From a virus: a stretch of DNA of 37,546 nucleotides. The notes under the pieces were generated by a model. That model made no database searches. It saw only the letters and a list, made by a program, of their open reading frames with translations, and was not told the DNA's origin. The stretch lies in IMG/VR virus record IMGVR_UViG_3300045790_003109, positions 1 to 37,546 of that record. One strand, written 5' to 3'. Position numbers and translations under genes: made by a program. Below are positions 1-8,595 of the stretch, in pieces; positions within the stretch are counted from its first letter, which is position 1, and the number at the start of each line of letters is the position of its first letter.

Positions 1-3000
1 CTAAATAATGTTGATTGCGTAAGGGCCTGATACTGCCCCGTTGAGACCGTCCGCGTTTTGCGGCTCGATCCAGATGTAATGGGTGCCCTGCGACAGACAG
101 CCCGCCGTTTCCAAGTAGGCGGTGACGTCATCCAGCGTGCCGTCAAAATCTGCGTCTGCGAGAAATTCCAGCGTGTTGTTTCCGGTCACCGCTTGAATGC
201 GGTCGCTGTAAACGCCGCCTGCGGTGATCGAAGTACCAGGGCGATCCGATCCGCCTGTGAGGCGCGGTGTGAGTGTGCCCGCCGTAGCGCCCGCGACTGT
301 AAATCCGATGCGATACTGCTTGCCTGTGGTGGCCGCCAAGCTTTGCGCGATGGCATCCGATGCGCCTGCCGTATGCGTAGCCACGCCGCCCGCAACCGCC
401 CAACCTGCATCCAAATCCCACGCGGCCGCATTGGTCATCGCCCCGCCTGCAATGAGGTTTTCGCGGGTGGTGTCGCCAAGCGTTGTGGACACCGTCGATT
501 GCGGTTCAACCGCCAAAGGTTGGCCTGTTGCATCCGTTTCGCGGTCCAGCGTGGCAGATGTTGAACGGTAAATCTGCAAGGCCGTCGTGGCCGCGTCATC
601 GCCCATGGCAATCTGGATCAACGCCCCGCCAAGCAGCGTATTGACCGTGATGCTTGCCTCATCAAGGGACGCTGGAATGTCTGCATCGCCCGCGCCAACC
701 GTCAGTGTGACGATGCCAGTAGGCGGCCCTTCAACGCCTGTTAAACTGACACCGCGCGCCCGCAGCTCAATCGCGTCTCCGGTTGCGTAGCCCTCAATCG
801 TGCCGCCGCCAGCGCCTGCGGGCAAAGTGAGTGTGATCCAAGCCCCGCCGCTCAAACGGTGATCTATTTCAAAGGATGCCGTCGAGACCGCGCCAGAACC
901 AGGCGCAATCAAGAAGGTGATGAGATCTTCGGTGTCTGTTCCTGAGAGACCAGAGCTGATCGAAACAAAGCGCGGCGCGGAGGGTTGCAAGAGGTTGGCA
1001 TCAATCTCGGCGCCAACACGACTGGACCACGCAGGCACATCCGTTGCCTCTAGCTCGACATCGATCTGGGGTGCCGCATCGATCATGCGCAAAATGGAGC
1101 AGGCATCGGTGGTGCGCTCGATTCCGGTGATGATCCGCTGATGGGCGGTAAATGTCGCGGGGCCAATTTGAATGACCGCGCGCAGATCAGGCACAGGCGC
1201 TGTGCTCGTCTCTGGGCCTGTCAACGTGAGAACAGATGTGTCCTCACTGGCACGGTTCACCAGCCGGACAACAGAGGTGCCGATTGTGTCCTCATCATCC
1301 TCAAAGTGACGAAACCGCACCGCATAATCCGTGTCGGGCTTCATCTGCACCAGCTCATCGATGACAATCAGATTTCCCTCGATTTGCAACACGCGCGCAT
1401 CGACATGATCGAGCGACAAAGCATAATCGTTGACCATCACATGATCGCCGCGCGTGGTGACACGCAGCGCGCCGTCTTGCGTGGCTTCAAACGTATCGGG
1501 GCGGTGGGTGATTTCCAGCTGACGGCGGCGGGCCTCGCGCCAGATTTCCGCCGCATGAACTTTGCCCGGCATGGCAATCGCTTCGACCTGCTCGATGTCG
1601 CCCGCGTAACCCGGCCAAGGGATTTCGCGCTGGGTTTCTTTGTAGTCATTGTCCGCATCTTTGAACGTCACGACAAAGGCATCGGGCGGGCTGACATAGG
1701 ACCGCGACCCAGAGAAAGACCATGCATTGCGCGGGGACACATGATCGACAATCAACGCATCTTCGGTGGGCTGGTCCACGACAATGCCCCATTGCAAACC
1801 ACCATGATCCCGCGTGGCGCGACCGGCAGCGCAAATCTCTGCCAAGATATCGCCGAGCAGCGTGGTTGTGGCGGACAGAGCGGCATTGTAGGTCAGGCCT
1901 TTGGCGTCGCAAAACTCATGCCAGTCCTGAAGCTGGGCAAGATTGATCTCGGCATCGGAAGCGGCTTTTGGGTTTTCCGCTGCTTGTAGAACGTGGCGGT
2001 AAAGGCTTGCGGGGTTTTGGGTGACGCGGCGCACCCACGTTTGGGTTGGCGCATCCCAATCCAAACACACACGGCTGGCCAGCATGGAAAAGTTATCCAA
2101 CGCGCCATTGAGCTGATGCGTGGCTTTGATGCGTAAGGCGACCAACGCCAAAGGCCGCGCATAATTCAGCGGATACTCAGGGCGCAATGTTTGCAACGCC
2201 GCCCATGTGGTGCGCTGTTGCTTTTTGCTATCGTCGGTCTCATCCGTCATCATGGTGGCGCGGACCTGCCATTGCGCACGGGTTGGGAATGTCCACGAAT
2301 GCTGGCGGTAAAACCCTTCGACCTTCTTGGCGCTAAACTCTAGCGTCTCAACCTCTTGCCATTCCATGGCCTCAACCAAACGCTGTTCTAGGCGCACGGT
2401 TACGGAATGTGTCCGCTTTTTTCCGTCATCGTTGAAGCGCACCAAGCCTGCGGGGAACGAAAAGATAACAGTCGCGCCGCTGGCGTCTTTGCCTGTCGTG
2501 CGCACAATCGGGGTCTCAATGGTGGGGGCGTCATCGCCTTGATTGAAAGACCCGCCAAACCCTTCAAATGGGCCAAGCTCTTCCGGCCAGTCGCTTTCAC
2601 TCTCAACCTGAATGATTTCCCCCATGTCATCGCGGGGGAACGGTCGGGTCAGTTCTACGCCGATTTGCTCTTCGACAATTTGTCTTGGGTAGAGGCTCAC
2701 AGGTAGATCGCCCGCAACGCCGTTGCGCACTTCGATTTCCACTTCGTCAAACTCAGAGAGACTGGTTTCGCCAAGGCGCATGTCGTCGATCTGGAGGTTG
2801 CCTTCGCCTAAAACAAAAAACGCCCGAATGAAGACATCATCGCCAACGATTTCTGTGTAAGGCAAAGCCGCATAGGGCGGCGCAAAACGCATCGTGCCGA
2901 GAACGGATGGCACAGCGCCGTTTGGAATGGCTTGATTTTGAAGACCGGTGATCGAATAGCTGGCAGCCTTATCTGTGTCGGGTGTGACGGGGGGGATCAG

Positions 3001-3411
3001 CGCATTGATCAATAGAGTGCCGAGAACGGTGAGGCCTGCTGAGGCAACGGCAAGGCCAAAGGTTCCCAATGTTGGAAACAGCACGGGGGCCAAAGCAACG
3101 GCGGCAATAGAGACAACGATGCTCAAGATTGACCGCAACGCATCTTTCCCGGGCATGATGCGGATCACGACTTGTACATTCGGATGGGGGCGCACACGGT
3201 GCCAGTGCTCTGGCAAAATGACTTGCATGCCTTTTGGCGTCACCAGTGTCACACGGGTTTGCGCCAAAACATCCTTATGGGCCGCAGGCAGGGCAGCGGC
3301 GACGATCTCGGCAATCGTTAAACCATGCGGTAGGTTCATCTCACGGCGACCCGCGCCCGGATCAAGATGGGCGACTGATAGAACGGGAATGAGGGCGGAC
3401 GCACTGTTCAT
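1..3411 (-). CDS. J-like tail tip / host specificity protein
   Basis: 1136 residues, the size of lambda J-type central tail tip proteins, which sit at the distal tail end and contact the host receptor. The N-terminus has a short globular part followed by a strongly hydrophobic stretch (about residues 91-140), as in many siphophage J homologues. The middle is the conserved tip scaffold (around GAVPSVLGTMRFAPPYAALPY). The C-terminal part is rich in Ala, Gly and Thr and resembles fibronectin-type/carbohydrate-binding repeats, usually the variable receptor-facing region. The start codon overlaps the stop of the NlpC/P60 gene (ATGA). The stop codon is the first three bases of the window, so the gene is complete. 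Family assignment is firm; receptor specificity cannot be read from sequence. Confidence 0.88.
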   Translation of the reverse strand: MNSASALIPVLSVAHLDPGAGRREMNLPHGLTIAEIVAAALPAAHKDVLAQTRVTLVTPKGMQVILPEHWHRVRPHPNVQVVIRIMPGKDALRSILSIVVSIAAVALAPVLFPTLGTFGLAVASAGLTVLGTLLINALIPPVTPDTDKAASYSITGLQNQAIPNGAVPSVLGTMRFAPPYAALPYTEIVGDDVFIRAFFVLGEGNLQIDDMRLGETSLSEFDEVEIEVRNGVAGDLPVSLYPRQIVEEQIGVELTRPFPRDDMGEIIQVESESDWPEELGPFEGFGGSFNQGDDAPTIETPIVRTTGKDASGATVIFSFPAGLVRFNDDGKKRTHSVTVRLEQRLVEAMEWQEVETLEFSAKKVEGFYRQHSWTFPTRAQWQVRATMMTDETDDSKKQQRTTWAALQTLRPEYPLNYARPLALVALRIKATHQLNGALDNFSMLASRVCLDWDAPTQTWVRRVTQNPASLYRHVLQAAENPKAASDAEINLAQLQDWHEFCDAKGLTYNAALSATTTLLGDILAEICAAGRATRDHGGLQWGIVVDQPTEDALIVDHVSPRNAWSFSGSRSYVSPPDAFVVTFKDADNDYKETQREIPWPGYAGDIEQVEAIAMPGKVHAAEIWREARRRQLEITHRPDTFEATQDGALRVTTRGDHVMVNDYALSLDHVDARVLQIEGNLIVIDELVQMKPDTDYAVRFRHFEDDEDTIGTSVVRLVNRASEDTSVLTLTGPETSTAPVPDLRAVIQIGPATFTAHQRIITGIERTTDACSILRMIDAAPQIDVELEATDVPAWSSRVGAEIDANLLQPSAPRFVSISSGLSGTDTEDLITFLIAPGSGAVSTASFEIDHRLSGGAWITLTLPAGAGGGTIEGYATGDAIELRARGVSLTGVEGPPTGIVTLTVGAGDADIPASLDEASITVNTLLGGALIQIAMGDDAATTALQIYRSTSATLDRETDATGQPLAVEPQSTVSTTLGDTTRENLIAGGAMTNAAAWDLDAGWAVAGGVATHTAGASDAIAQSLAATTGKQYRIGFTVAGATAGTLTPRLTGGSDRPGTSITAGGVYSDRIQAVTGNNTLEFLADADFDGTLDDVTAYLETAGCLSQGTHYIWIEPQNADGLNGAVSGPYAINII

Positions 3412-3875
3412 CTGGCCGCCTCCGAAATGAGTGTCACAGGACGTTCAAGAGCGGGTTTAATAGGATGTTTAAGGGCCATGTCGCGATGCCGCCAATGGCC
3501 TGAGACGCGGTTTTTCCATTGGCCAGAGGCGTAGCTTTCAACCTTGCTTTGATCCTCGGCCACCATGTGAACCATGATGCCGTGGCGCACGACGATGCCC
3601 ACATGCGTCGACAACCGCCCACGCCGAAACACGGCAATATCAAAGGCAATCGCGGGACCAGAGACAGGCAGCCAAAGCGGTGTCTGGGTGACACCCTCAA
3701 TCAAGGCGGCAACCTCGCCGTGCTCATCAGGCGCGCCATAGCCCAGATACTCAGGCAGGCTGATGCCAAGCTCTTCACGGTAAATGATGCAGGCCAGCCC
3801 CCAGCAATCACAGCCCTGACGATCTCGGCCCAAATCTGTTTGCGGAATGCCGATGTATTTGTTTGACCAGCTCAT
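3408..3875 (-). CDS. NlpC/P60-type tail assembly hydrolase (lambda K-like)
   Basis: 155 residues. A papain-like cysteine peptidase fold is indicated by the catalytic motif GCDCWGL (Cys24), followed by His91 in STHVGIV and a further polar residue near His103. In tailed phages this peptidase is part of the tail tip and cuts peptidoglycan peptides during DNA entry; the equivalent in the gene transfer agent of Rhodobacter is gp14. It lies directly before the tip gene with an ATGA overlap, the usual place in siphophages. The upstream 70 bp contain a 12-bp palindrome (CTTTTTAAAAAG, 3888-3899) and a divergent small ORF, so this gene may have its own promoter or depend on read-through. Confidence 0.87.
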   Translation of the reverse strand: MSWSNKYIGIPQTDLGRDRQGCDCWGLACIIYREELGISLPEYLGYGAPDEHGEVAALIEGVTQTPLWLPVSGPAIAFDIAVFRRGRLSTHVGIVVRHGIMVHMVAEDQSKVESYASGQWKNRVSGHWRHRDMALKHPIKPALERPVTLISEAAR

Positions 3876-3944
3876 GCGAATCGCTCTCTTTTTAAAAAGG
3901 ACGATCCGTCACAAAACAACTTTTCCGAGATAAGGGTATTTAAG

Positions 3945-4256
3945 ATGAAAATTGAAAACTTGACCAATGGTGCGATCACCTTTTTTCCAAAACAGGATGG
4001 TGAAGAGCGCTCCGATTTTTTCTCTGCTGCATATTTCATCGAGTGCACCCACGGCCCTGAAGGGATTGAGTTTGAGAACTCATTTCACGTAGCGACAATC
4101 GTAGAGTGCGATGGCCCGAACGTTCCGTACCGTGAGATTGAGGATGCTGGAGCTCAAGCGCTTCCAGCCTTTTTTCGAGATCTTGCAGACGCAATTGAAC
4201 AGGATCTTCTTCGGGTCGAACGCGAGCGCTCCGCGAAACAAGAAACATCAGATTAA
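3945..4256 (+). CDS. Small hypothetical protein, opposite strand to tail operon
   Basis: 103 residues, not recognised. The ATG is preceded by a plausible ribosome site (AAGGG about 8 nt upstream). Composition is that of a normal soluble acidic protein, with a C-terminal helical stretch rich in Glu and Arg. It sits in a 405-bp gap between two tail genes and faces against the operon, a pattern seen for morons (extra genes expressed from the prophage). It overlaps a minus-strand ORF (4036-4284) that has an ATGA overlap with the preceding tail gene, so only one of the two may be real. A role in the lysogen is possible but nothing in the sequence shows it. Confidence 0.55.
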   Translation: MKIENLTNGAITFFPKQDGEERSDFFSAAYFIECTHGPEGIEFENSFHVATIVECDGPNVPYREIEDAGAQALPAFFRDLADAIEQDLLRVERERSAKQETSD

Positions 4257-4284
4257 ATAGCTTTTTCATGGCAGCGGTCCTCAT
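4036..4284 (-). CDS. Possible small tail-operon protein with coiled coil
   Basis: 82 residues, unrecognised. The ATG overlaps the stop codon of the preceding tail gene as ATGA, the coupling used by nearly all neighbours in this operon, which supports it as real. Residues about 25-45 (PVQLRLQDLEKRLEALELQ) look like a short coiled coil. A second in-frame ATG (MKKLF) lies five codons in. Against it, a plus-strand ORF with its own ribosome site covers most of the same DNA, and the C-terminal half has low complexity typical of shadow frames. Treat as an alternative to the plus-strand gene. Confidence 0.35.
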   Translation of the reverse strand: MRTAAMKKLFNLMFLVSRSARVRPEEDPVQLRLQDLEKRLEALELQHPQSHGTERSGHRTLRLSLREMSSQTQSLQGRGCTR

Positions 4285-4805
4285 AAATGCAGCCCCGGAA
4301 ACTTGGAGCGCGTCATGCGCCCGGATGGAAAGAACTCAAGATCGATGTCTTCGCGTGACAGTGTGAGGGTGATTTCACCCTCGGCCCAATCGGCCACCGT
4401 GAGCTGAAGCCCGTGCCATTCGCCCTCTGTCTGGTCTGGCGTTGCCGCCAGAACCACAGCCATGTTGACGGTCGCAGGCGTGGAAAATGACCGCAGCAGT
4501 TCGGCATATTGGGCATCCAGCGCCATCAATGCGATTTGCGTTTGTGCCGGTGCGTCTTGCGCATCATCGGGCAACATGGCGTCTGCGATGATGAACAAAT
4601 ACGGGTCTGTGGCGGGATCAGCGTCGCGCCAATTGGAGCGCGTGCCATAGATCAACGGATCAATGCTGATGCGGTCTGTGTTGTCTGTGGACAGACGGAT
4701 CGGTGCATCTAGGTCTGGGTGCGTGATCTCGAACAACACCACTTCGATCTCGGTTGCGGCCTCGGCGTCTTGGGCACGCCGCGCATTCATTGAAAGACGT
4801 CTCAT
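4281..4805 (-). CDS. Minor tail protein, DUF1833-like
   Basis: 174 residues. The N-terminal pattern (LFEITHPDLDAPIRLSTDNT) is like phage DUF1833 tail proteins, which sit between the tape measure and the NlpC/P60 gene and are thought to belong to the distal tail hub. The body alternates beta-strand-like stretches, with an acidic segment (ADAMLPDDAQDAP). It overlaps both neighbours by ATGA, so its start is well fixed. It is positionally equivalent to gp13 of the Rhodobacter gene transfer agent. The family call comes from memory of the motif and position, not from a search. Confidence 0.65.
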   Translation of the reverse strand: MRRLSMNARRAQDAEAATEIEVVLFEITHPDLDAPIRLSTDNTDRISIDPLIYGTRSNWRDADPATDPYLFIIADAMLPDDAQDAPAQTQIALMALDAQYAELLRSFSTPATVNMAVVLAATPDQTEGEWHGLQLTVADWAEGEITLTLSREDIDLEFFPSGRMTRSKFPGLHL

Positions 4806-5227
4806 GGCATCACCACTATGCTAAAGGATTTGCGAAACTGAACTTGGCCTTGGATGCTCTCGACAGGCATCTCGTCGCCCCAAGCACAAAGCCATTTTTT
4901 GGACATCAGCAGGGGCAGGCCTTCACTCGTGAGCAGTGGCGTGCCGTCACTGTGCAACAGCGGCCAGCCGTCTGTTGTTGGATCAGGCATCCAAAACAGC
5001 GCCACACCACCAGAGCAGTCATCACGGTGGAAGCTGTCAAAGATGGCTTTCTGATTGCGATCCAAAACCACAGACAAGCCCACCAACTCTGCGGCGCGCG
5101 AATACTTGCTGCGATAGCTTGGTGCGCCCGCCGTGGGCTGACGTTTGAGACGTGCATCTTGAGTGCTGCGCTGCCAACTGCGGCGCTCTGGACGGGGCAG
5201 GGTGTCTGGCCAAGTTTGAATGCTCAT
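4802..5227 (-). CDS. Distal tail protein of unknown family
   Basis: 141 residues. It lies directly after the tape measure gene with an ATGA overlap, where siphophages encode the lambda M-like or DUF2460-like distal tail protein. Visible features are an N-terminal WPDTLPRPER segment, several Trp residues and a beta-rich C-terminus ending RKSFSIVVMP. The opening 'W P.. LP' pattern recurs in distal tail proteins of alphaproteobacterial phages and gene transfer agents. The function is inferred mainly from position. Confidence 0.6.
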   Translation of the reverse strand: MSIQTWPDTLPRPERRSWQRSTQDARLKRQPTAGAPSYRSKYSRAAELVGLSVVLDRNQKAIFDSFHRDDCSGGVALFWMPDPTTDGWPLLHSDGTPLLTSEGLPLLMSKKWLCAWGDEMPVESIQGQVQFRKSFSIVVMP

Positions 5228-7860
5228 GAGCGGCCAATCCCTTGCTTACGTGCCCCGAACTTGGATTGCATCACGCGTTCAGCTTTGCCGCCGCGCACAG
5301 ATAGGCCCGATCCGGTGGCATCAGAGATCACAAGAGATTGCGTGCGCTGGCCGCGCGCGTCTGTGGTTTCTTCAACTTCCATGTTGAGCGGCACTGAACT
5401 ATTGTTCATCGGCAGGATGTTGATGACTGACGCGCCACCGCTTTGACTGCCATTGATCGCGCCGCCATTGGCAAAGCCGGGCAGAGAGCCGCCTGCGTTG
5501 AGCACTTCCAGCAGGTGGCGATTTTTGGCGGTAGCCTTGGCGTTCATCATGAACTCGCCGTTTGAGCCATACATGAGCACCTGATCGTCTCTGGGACCGC
5601 CTTTGCCGTAGATCATTCCGCCGTCTGCATGCGCGGGCACAGGCGTAGGGGCGATGCCGGGGAACACAGCACCAAGTACGGTTCCAAGTATTCCACCACT
5701 TTGGCCGCCAAATAGACCTGCCAGAGGACCTTCGCCCAAGAGCGCGGCTTGAAACACCATGTCGGCGATGCGGTCGGCGAGATTGGCAAAGGTCTGTTCC
5801 AAATCGCCGCCGCTTGAGCGCATATCCTCAAAGAAACTGTATGCGGTGCCGCGCAGCTCGGTCCAAACTTCTTTCTGGGACTCAAGCGTCTCGGTGTCTT
5901 GGTTGCGCTGTGCGATGAGATCGCCAATGGTTTGGCGCTCTGCATCTGTGGCACCAACCATGGCTTCGCGGTTGCGCAGCATTTCTTTTTGAACAGGGTC
6001 GCTGGCGTTCAAGATTGCGATTTCGTCTTGCAGGCCCGTGATCAGGTCGGTGACGGCTTTGCGTTGTTGTTTTGTGGCATTGGTTGCAGCTCCGGCACCG
6101 CCTGCGCTTTTGCGATTTGCGGCGTTTTGCGCGGCCTGCCATTCGCGCAATTTCTCGGTGTAGCCAGCTGCCTCAACGCGGGCGGCCACAAATTCGCGGC
6201 GTTCCTTTTCGACAGTGTTCACAAGCGTGCTGTCTGCCCCATCAGGCAGTTGGGTTCTGGCGTCAAATTCTGTGCGCGCCAAGGCGGCGGCTTTGCCCAT
6301 TGGATCATCTTTAAACTCATAGTTGATGCGTGCACGGTCGGCGGCCCCCACGCCTTGGTTGGCCAGAGAAATCGCATTGTCGACGGCGCGTGCCAGTTCA
6401 TTGGCGATGCGGCTGGCTTGGTTCGCGGCCAGTTCAAGTTGCGCGGATGTGTTGACGCCGGACAAGCCATTGGCCGCGTCCCACGATGCCATCAGCTCGT
6501 TTTTTACGCTTTGACTAACGCCAAGTGTGTTGACGGTCGCTGCATGGGCCAAGCGTTCCTGCATGGTGCGCAGGACCGTCGCCTCATAGCTGTCAGTGCC
6601 AAATTGGGCGATGATCGCTTGCAATGATGCCTGATCTTGCAGGCTGACAATCGTGGTCTGTGCAGTTCCAACTGCTGCATCGCTCTCAACCCGCGTTCGC
6701 GCATATAGGCCGTAGATGCTGGCCTGCTGTTCCAGCTCTGTTGCCCGCAGGTTGGCGAGGCTTACTTCAGAGGCAATGCGGCTTTGATAGTATTGCGCGT
6801 AGCCCGCTTTGATCTTATCGGCACCGGGGTTTTGCGCCTCAACACGACGCAGGTTTTCAAGCTGCTCCATGAGCACCTTTAGGGTCGCATCTTCGGAGGC
6901 TGTGATCCCGCCCACGCCGTCCGCCGCGCGCCTGAACACTGTGAGAAGCTGCTCGAAGGCTGTGATCTGTTCAGAGATCGATCCTTTGGCTGCCACATCT
7001 AATTCGGCATAGGCTTGAATGACGGGGCCGACCAATGCGCGCCCCAATTCGCGGCCTGTGCCATCAAGGCTGAGATCAAATTGATCGGCAATTTTAACCT
7101 GCTGATGGCCTTGGGTGTATGACCCGTGCCCGCCGGTGATTGATGAGGCCACCTGTGCGGCTTTGCGTTGGATGTCGCGGCGTTCAATTTCGGCCAATTC
7201 TTGCAGGTTCCGGCGCGCCTCTTCGGCCATGTCGCCATATTCGCTGCGCAGATCGGCAAGCGGGGATTGGGCTTTTTCCAGCAGCGCAATATAGCGCTCA
7301 ACGCTGTCGCCCATGTCGCTCAAGGCATCGTCCAGCGTCACCGCATCTGGACCTGAATCGCGCAGCCAATTCATCATCGCAGCCCCAGCCGCAATCGAGC
7401 CGATTGTCACAAGGCTGATCGGATTGAGCATGCCCAAGACAGCGCCGCCCAAAGCCTTGAAGGCACCTGCAGCCCCCATCGGGCCAATAACTTGAGAAAT
7501 CTGCGTCCCTTGTTGCATTGCCAATTGCAACGGATTTTGACCGGCCATCATCATGACCATGACGTCATTGCCTTGGGCCACAAGGTTGGCGGTTTGACCG
7601 GCGGCCACACGGTGGGATTGCCCCATCGCTTTGGCGGCCGCCGCGTTTTGTTGGGTTGCCGCCGTCAGGCCTTTGAGCCGCGCTTCGGTTTTGTCCGCAC
7701 TGCCAGCCAAGCCTTTGGTCTGGCCGCTGGCCTTTTGGGATGCAGCCCCCATGCCTGTCACAGCACTGGTGGTTTTCTTGGCCGCATCGCCCACAGCCGT
7801 GACTTCGGCGCGCGCACCGTCGCCGTCAGCTTGGATAAGAAGGGCCATGTTAAATGTCAT
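5224..7860 (-). CDS. Tail tape measure protein
   Basis: 878 residues, the longest non-tip gene of the tail module. The N-terminal third has long Ala/Gly/Lys-rich helices, then a conserved block around residues 97-150 (AQGNDVMVMMMAGQNPLQL and a following hydrophobic segment to about 165) seen in lambda-family tape measure proteins. The central part is predicted helical. The C-terminus has the Gly-rich segment GGMIYGKGGPRDDQVLMYG common to this family. At the usual ruler value of about 0.15 nm per residue, this length would give a tail near 130 nm (inference). The start overlaps the stop of the GT reading frame by ATGA. Confidence 0.9.
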   Translation of the reverse strand: MTFNMALLIQADGDGARAEVTAVGDAAKKTTSAVTGMGAASQKASGQTKGLAGSADKTEARLKGLTAATQQNAAAAKAMGQSHRVAAGQTANLVAQGNDVMVMMMAGQNPLQLAMQQGTQISQVIGPMGAAGAFKALGGAVLGMLNPISLVTIGSIAAGAAMMNWLRDSGPDAVTLDDALSDMGDSVERYIALLEKAQSPLADLRSEYGDMAEEARRNLQELAEIERRDIQRKAAQVASSITGGHGSYTQGHQQVKIADQFDLSLDGTGRELGRALVGPVIQAYAELDVAAKGSISEQITAFEQLLTVFRRAADGVGGITASEDATLKVLMEQLENLRRVEAQNPGADKIKAGYAQYYQSRIASEVSLANLRATELEQQASIYGLYARTRVESDAAVGTAQTTIVSLQDQASLQAIIAQFGTDSYEATVLRTMQERLAHAATVNTLGVSQSVKNELMASWDAANGLSGVNTSAQLELAANQASRIANELARAVDNAISLANQGVGAADRARINYEFKDDPMGKAAALARTEFDARTQLPDGADSTLVNTVEKERREFVAARVEAAGYTEKLREWQAAQNAANRKSAGGAGAATNATKQQRKAVTDLITGLQDEIAILNASDPVQKEMLRNREAMVGATDAERQTIGDLIAQRNQDTETLESQKEVWTELRGTAYSFFEDMRSSGGDLEQTFANLADRIADMVFQAALLGEGPLAGLFGGQSGGILGTVLGAVFPGIAPTPVPAHADGGMIYGKGGPRDDQVLMYGSNGEFMMNAKATAKNRHLLEVLNAGGSLPGFANGGAINGSQSGGASVINILPMNNSSVPLNMEVEETTDARGQRTQSLVISDATGSGLSVRGGKAERVMQSKFGARKQGIGRS

Positions 7861-8228
7861 GAGGTGCTTTCGTTCAATGCGGGCACAGCGCCCGCTTCAA
7901 TCACTAAAATGTCGTCCCAAAGCTCTGGGGTGACGTCTATGCCTGCCAGTTCCAAACCTGCCTTGGCGCTGGCGTAGTTCAGGCCAATGGTGAGCAGTCC
8001 CGCCATGCCTATGCCCGCCACGACCCATTGCGTTTGAATGCGCATGAAGGCTGTCAGAGCTGGTAGGTTTTCTGGCCAAACCCCGTCTTGATCATCCGCG
8101 TCATCGTCGTCGGCTTGGATCAATAGCGCGGGATCGATGTCCCAAAGTGCGGCGTCGGCATGCAGCGTGTCGTTTGAGGTTTCTTGATCAAGCGAGCCTG
8201 TGGCCCAAGCCCGCCCGATCCATTTTAG
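7857..8228 (-). CDS. T-like downstream frame of the GT tail chaperone (DUF1799-like)
   Basis: This frame has no ATG or GTG start. Its only in-frame candidate is a TTG at 8123, well inside the frame. It is open all the way up to the slippery heptamer at 8228-8234, in the -1 frame of the gene before it. Its 123 codons contain WPENLPALTAFMRIQTQW, the signature of the phage DUF1799 family, the T part of lambda-type G/GT chaperones. A -1 shift would give a GT fusion of 233 residues (110 + 123), joining at ...RLGN-LKWIGR... . GT proteins bind the tape measure and recruit tube subunits during tail assembly. Its stop overlaps the tape measure start. Confidence 0.82.
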   Translation of the reverse strand, partial: LKWIGRAWATGSLDQETSNDTLHADAALWDIDPALLIQADDDDADDQDGVWPENLPALTAFMRIQTQWVVAGIGMAGLLTIGLNYASAKAGLELAGIDVTPELWDDILVIEAGAVPALNESTS

Positions 8229-8557
8229 TTTCCCAAACGGGCCTTGGTCACCGCCGCAAAATAGGTGTTCACCAAAGCCATGCGCACAGCGTAGACGTTG
8301 ATCAATTGCTCCAAGAGTTTTGCGGAATGAGGCACGAGCTTTTCATCTTCGCCGACCACGTCTTGGGTGTCTAAAACCACAGCACGGACAAAGTCTTTGG
8401 TGCCATCTGGCGTGCGCAGATCAAATGCCTCGACCTCATTGCTGGGCAGCATTTTGAAGCGGGCTTTGAATGTATCTTCGCGGTGGTCATCGCCATCAAC
8501 GGGCGTCTGTACGGTGACCGTGTGGGTAAATGTGTGGTTTTGAGTGATCTTAAACAT
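8225..8557 (-). CDS. G-like tail assembly chaperone
   Basis: 110 residues from the ATG at 8557 (MFKITQNHTFTH), chosen because it has a good ribosome site (AGGA, 9 nt upstream); a start further out at 8617 would run into the tail tube gene. It has the size and place of lambda G: after the tube gene and before the tape measure. The last codons are TTG GGA AAC TAA, giving a G GGA AAC slippery site immediately before the stop. Normal termination gives G; a -1 shift gives the GT fusion. In lambda, G and GT are needed at a set ratio for tail assembly and are absent from the virion. Confidence 0.8.
   Translation of the reverse strand: MFKITQNHTFTHTVTVQTPVDGDDHREDTFKARFKMLPSNEVEAFDLRTPDGTKDFVRAVVLDTQDVVGEDEKLVPHSAKLLEQLINVYAVRMALVNTYFAAVTKARLGN
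8228..8234 (-). promoter_or_regulatory. Programmed -1 frameshift slippery heptamer GGGAAAC
   Basis: On the minus strand the zero frame reads TTG GGA AAC TAA, so G GGA AAC is phased exactly as X XXY YYZ. The lambda G/GT site is G GGA AAG. After a -1 slip the next codon is CTA and the frame stays open for 123 codons to 7857. Confidence 0.85.
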
Positions 8558-8595
8558 GGGTTTATCCTGTGATTTGGGGCTGTGGTTTTGACGGA

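Noticed and set aside
1141-1989. Plus-strand open frame of 282 codons opposite the J-like gene
   Set aside because: Antisense shadow of a recognised gene; Arg/His-rich composition and no ribosome site.
5899-6627. Plus-strand open frame of 242 codons opposite the tape measure gene
   Set aside because: Shadow of the tape measure; composition rich in Cys and Gly without a domain.
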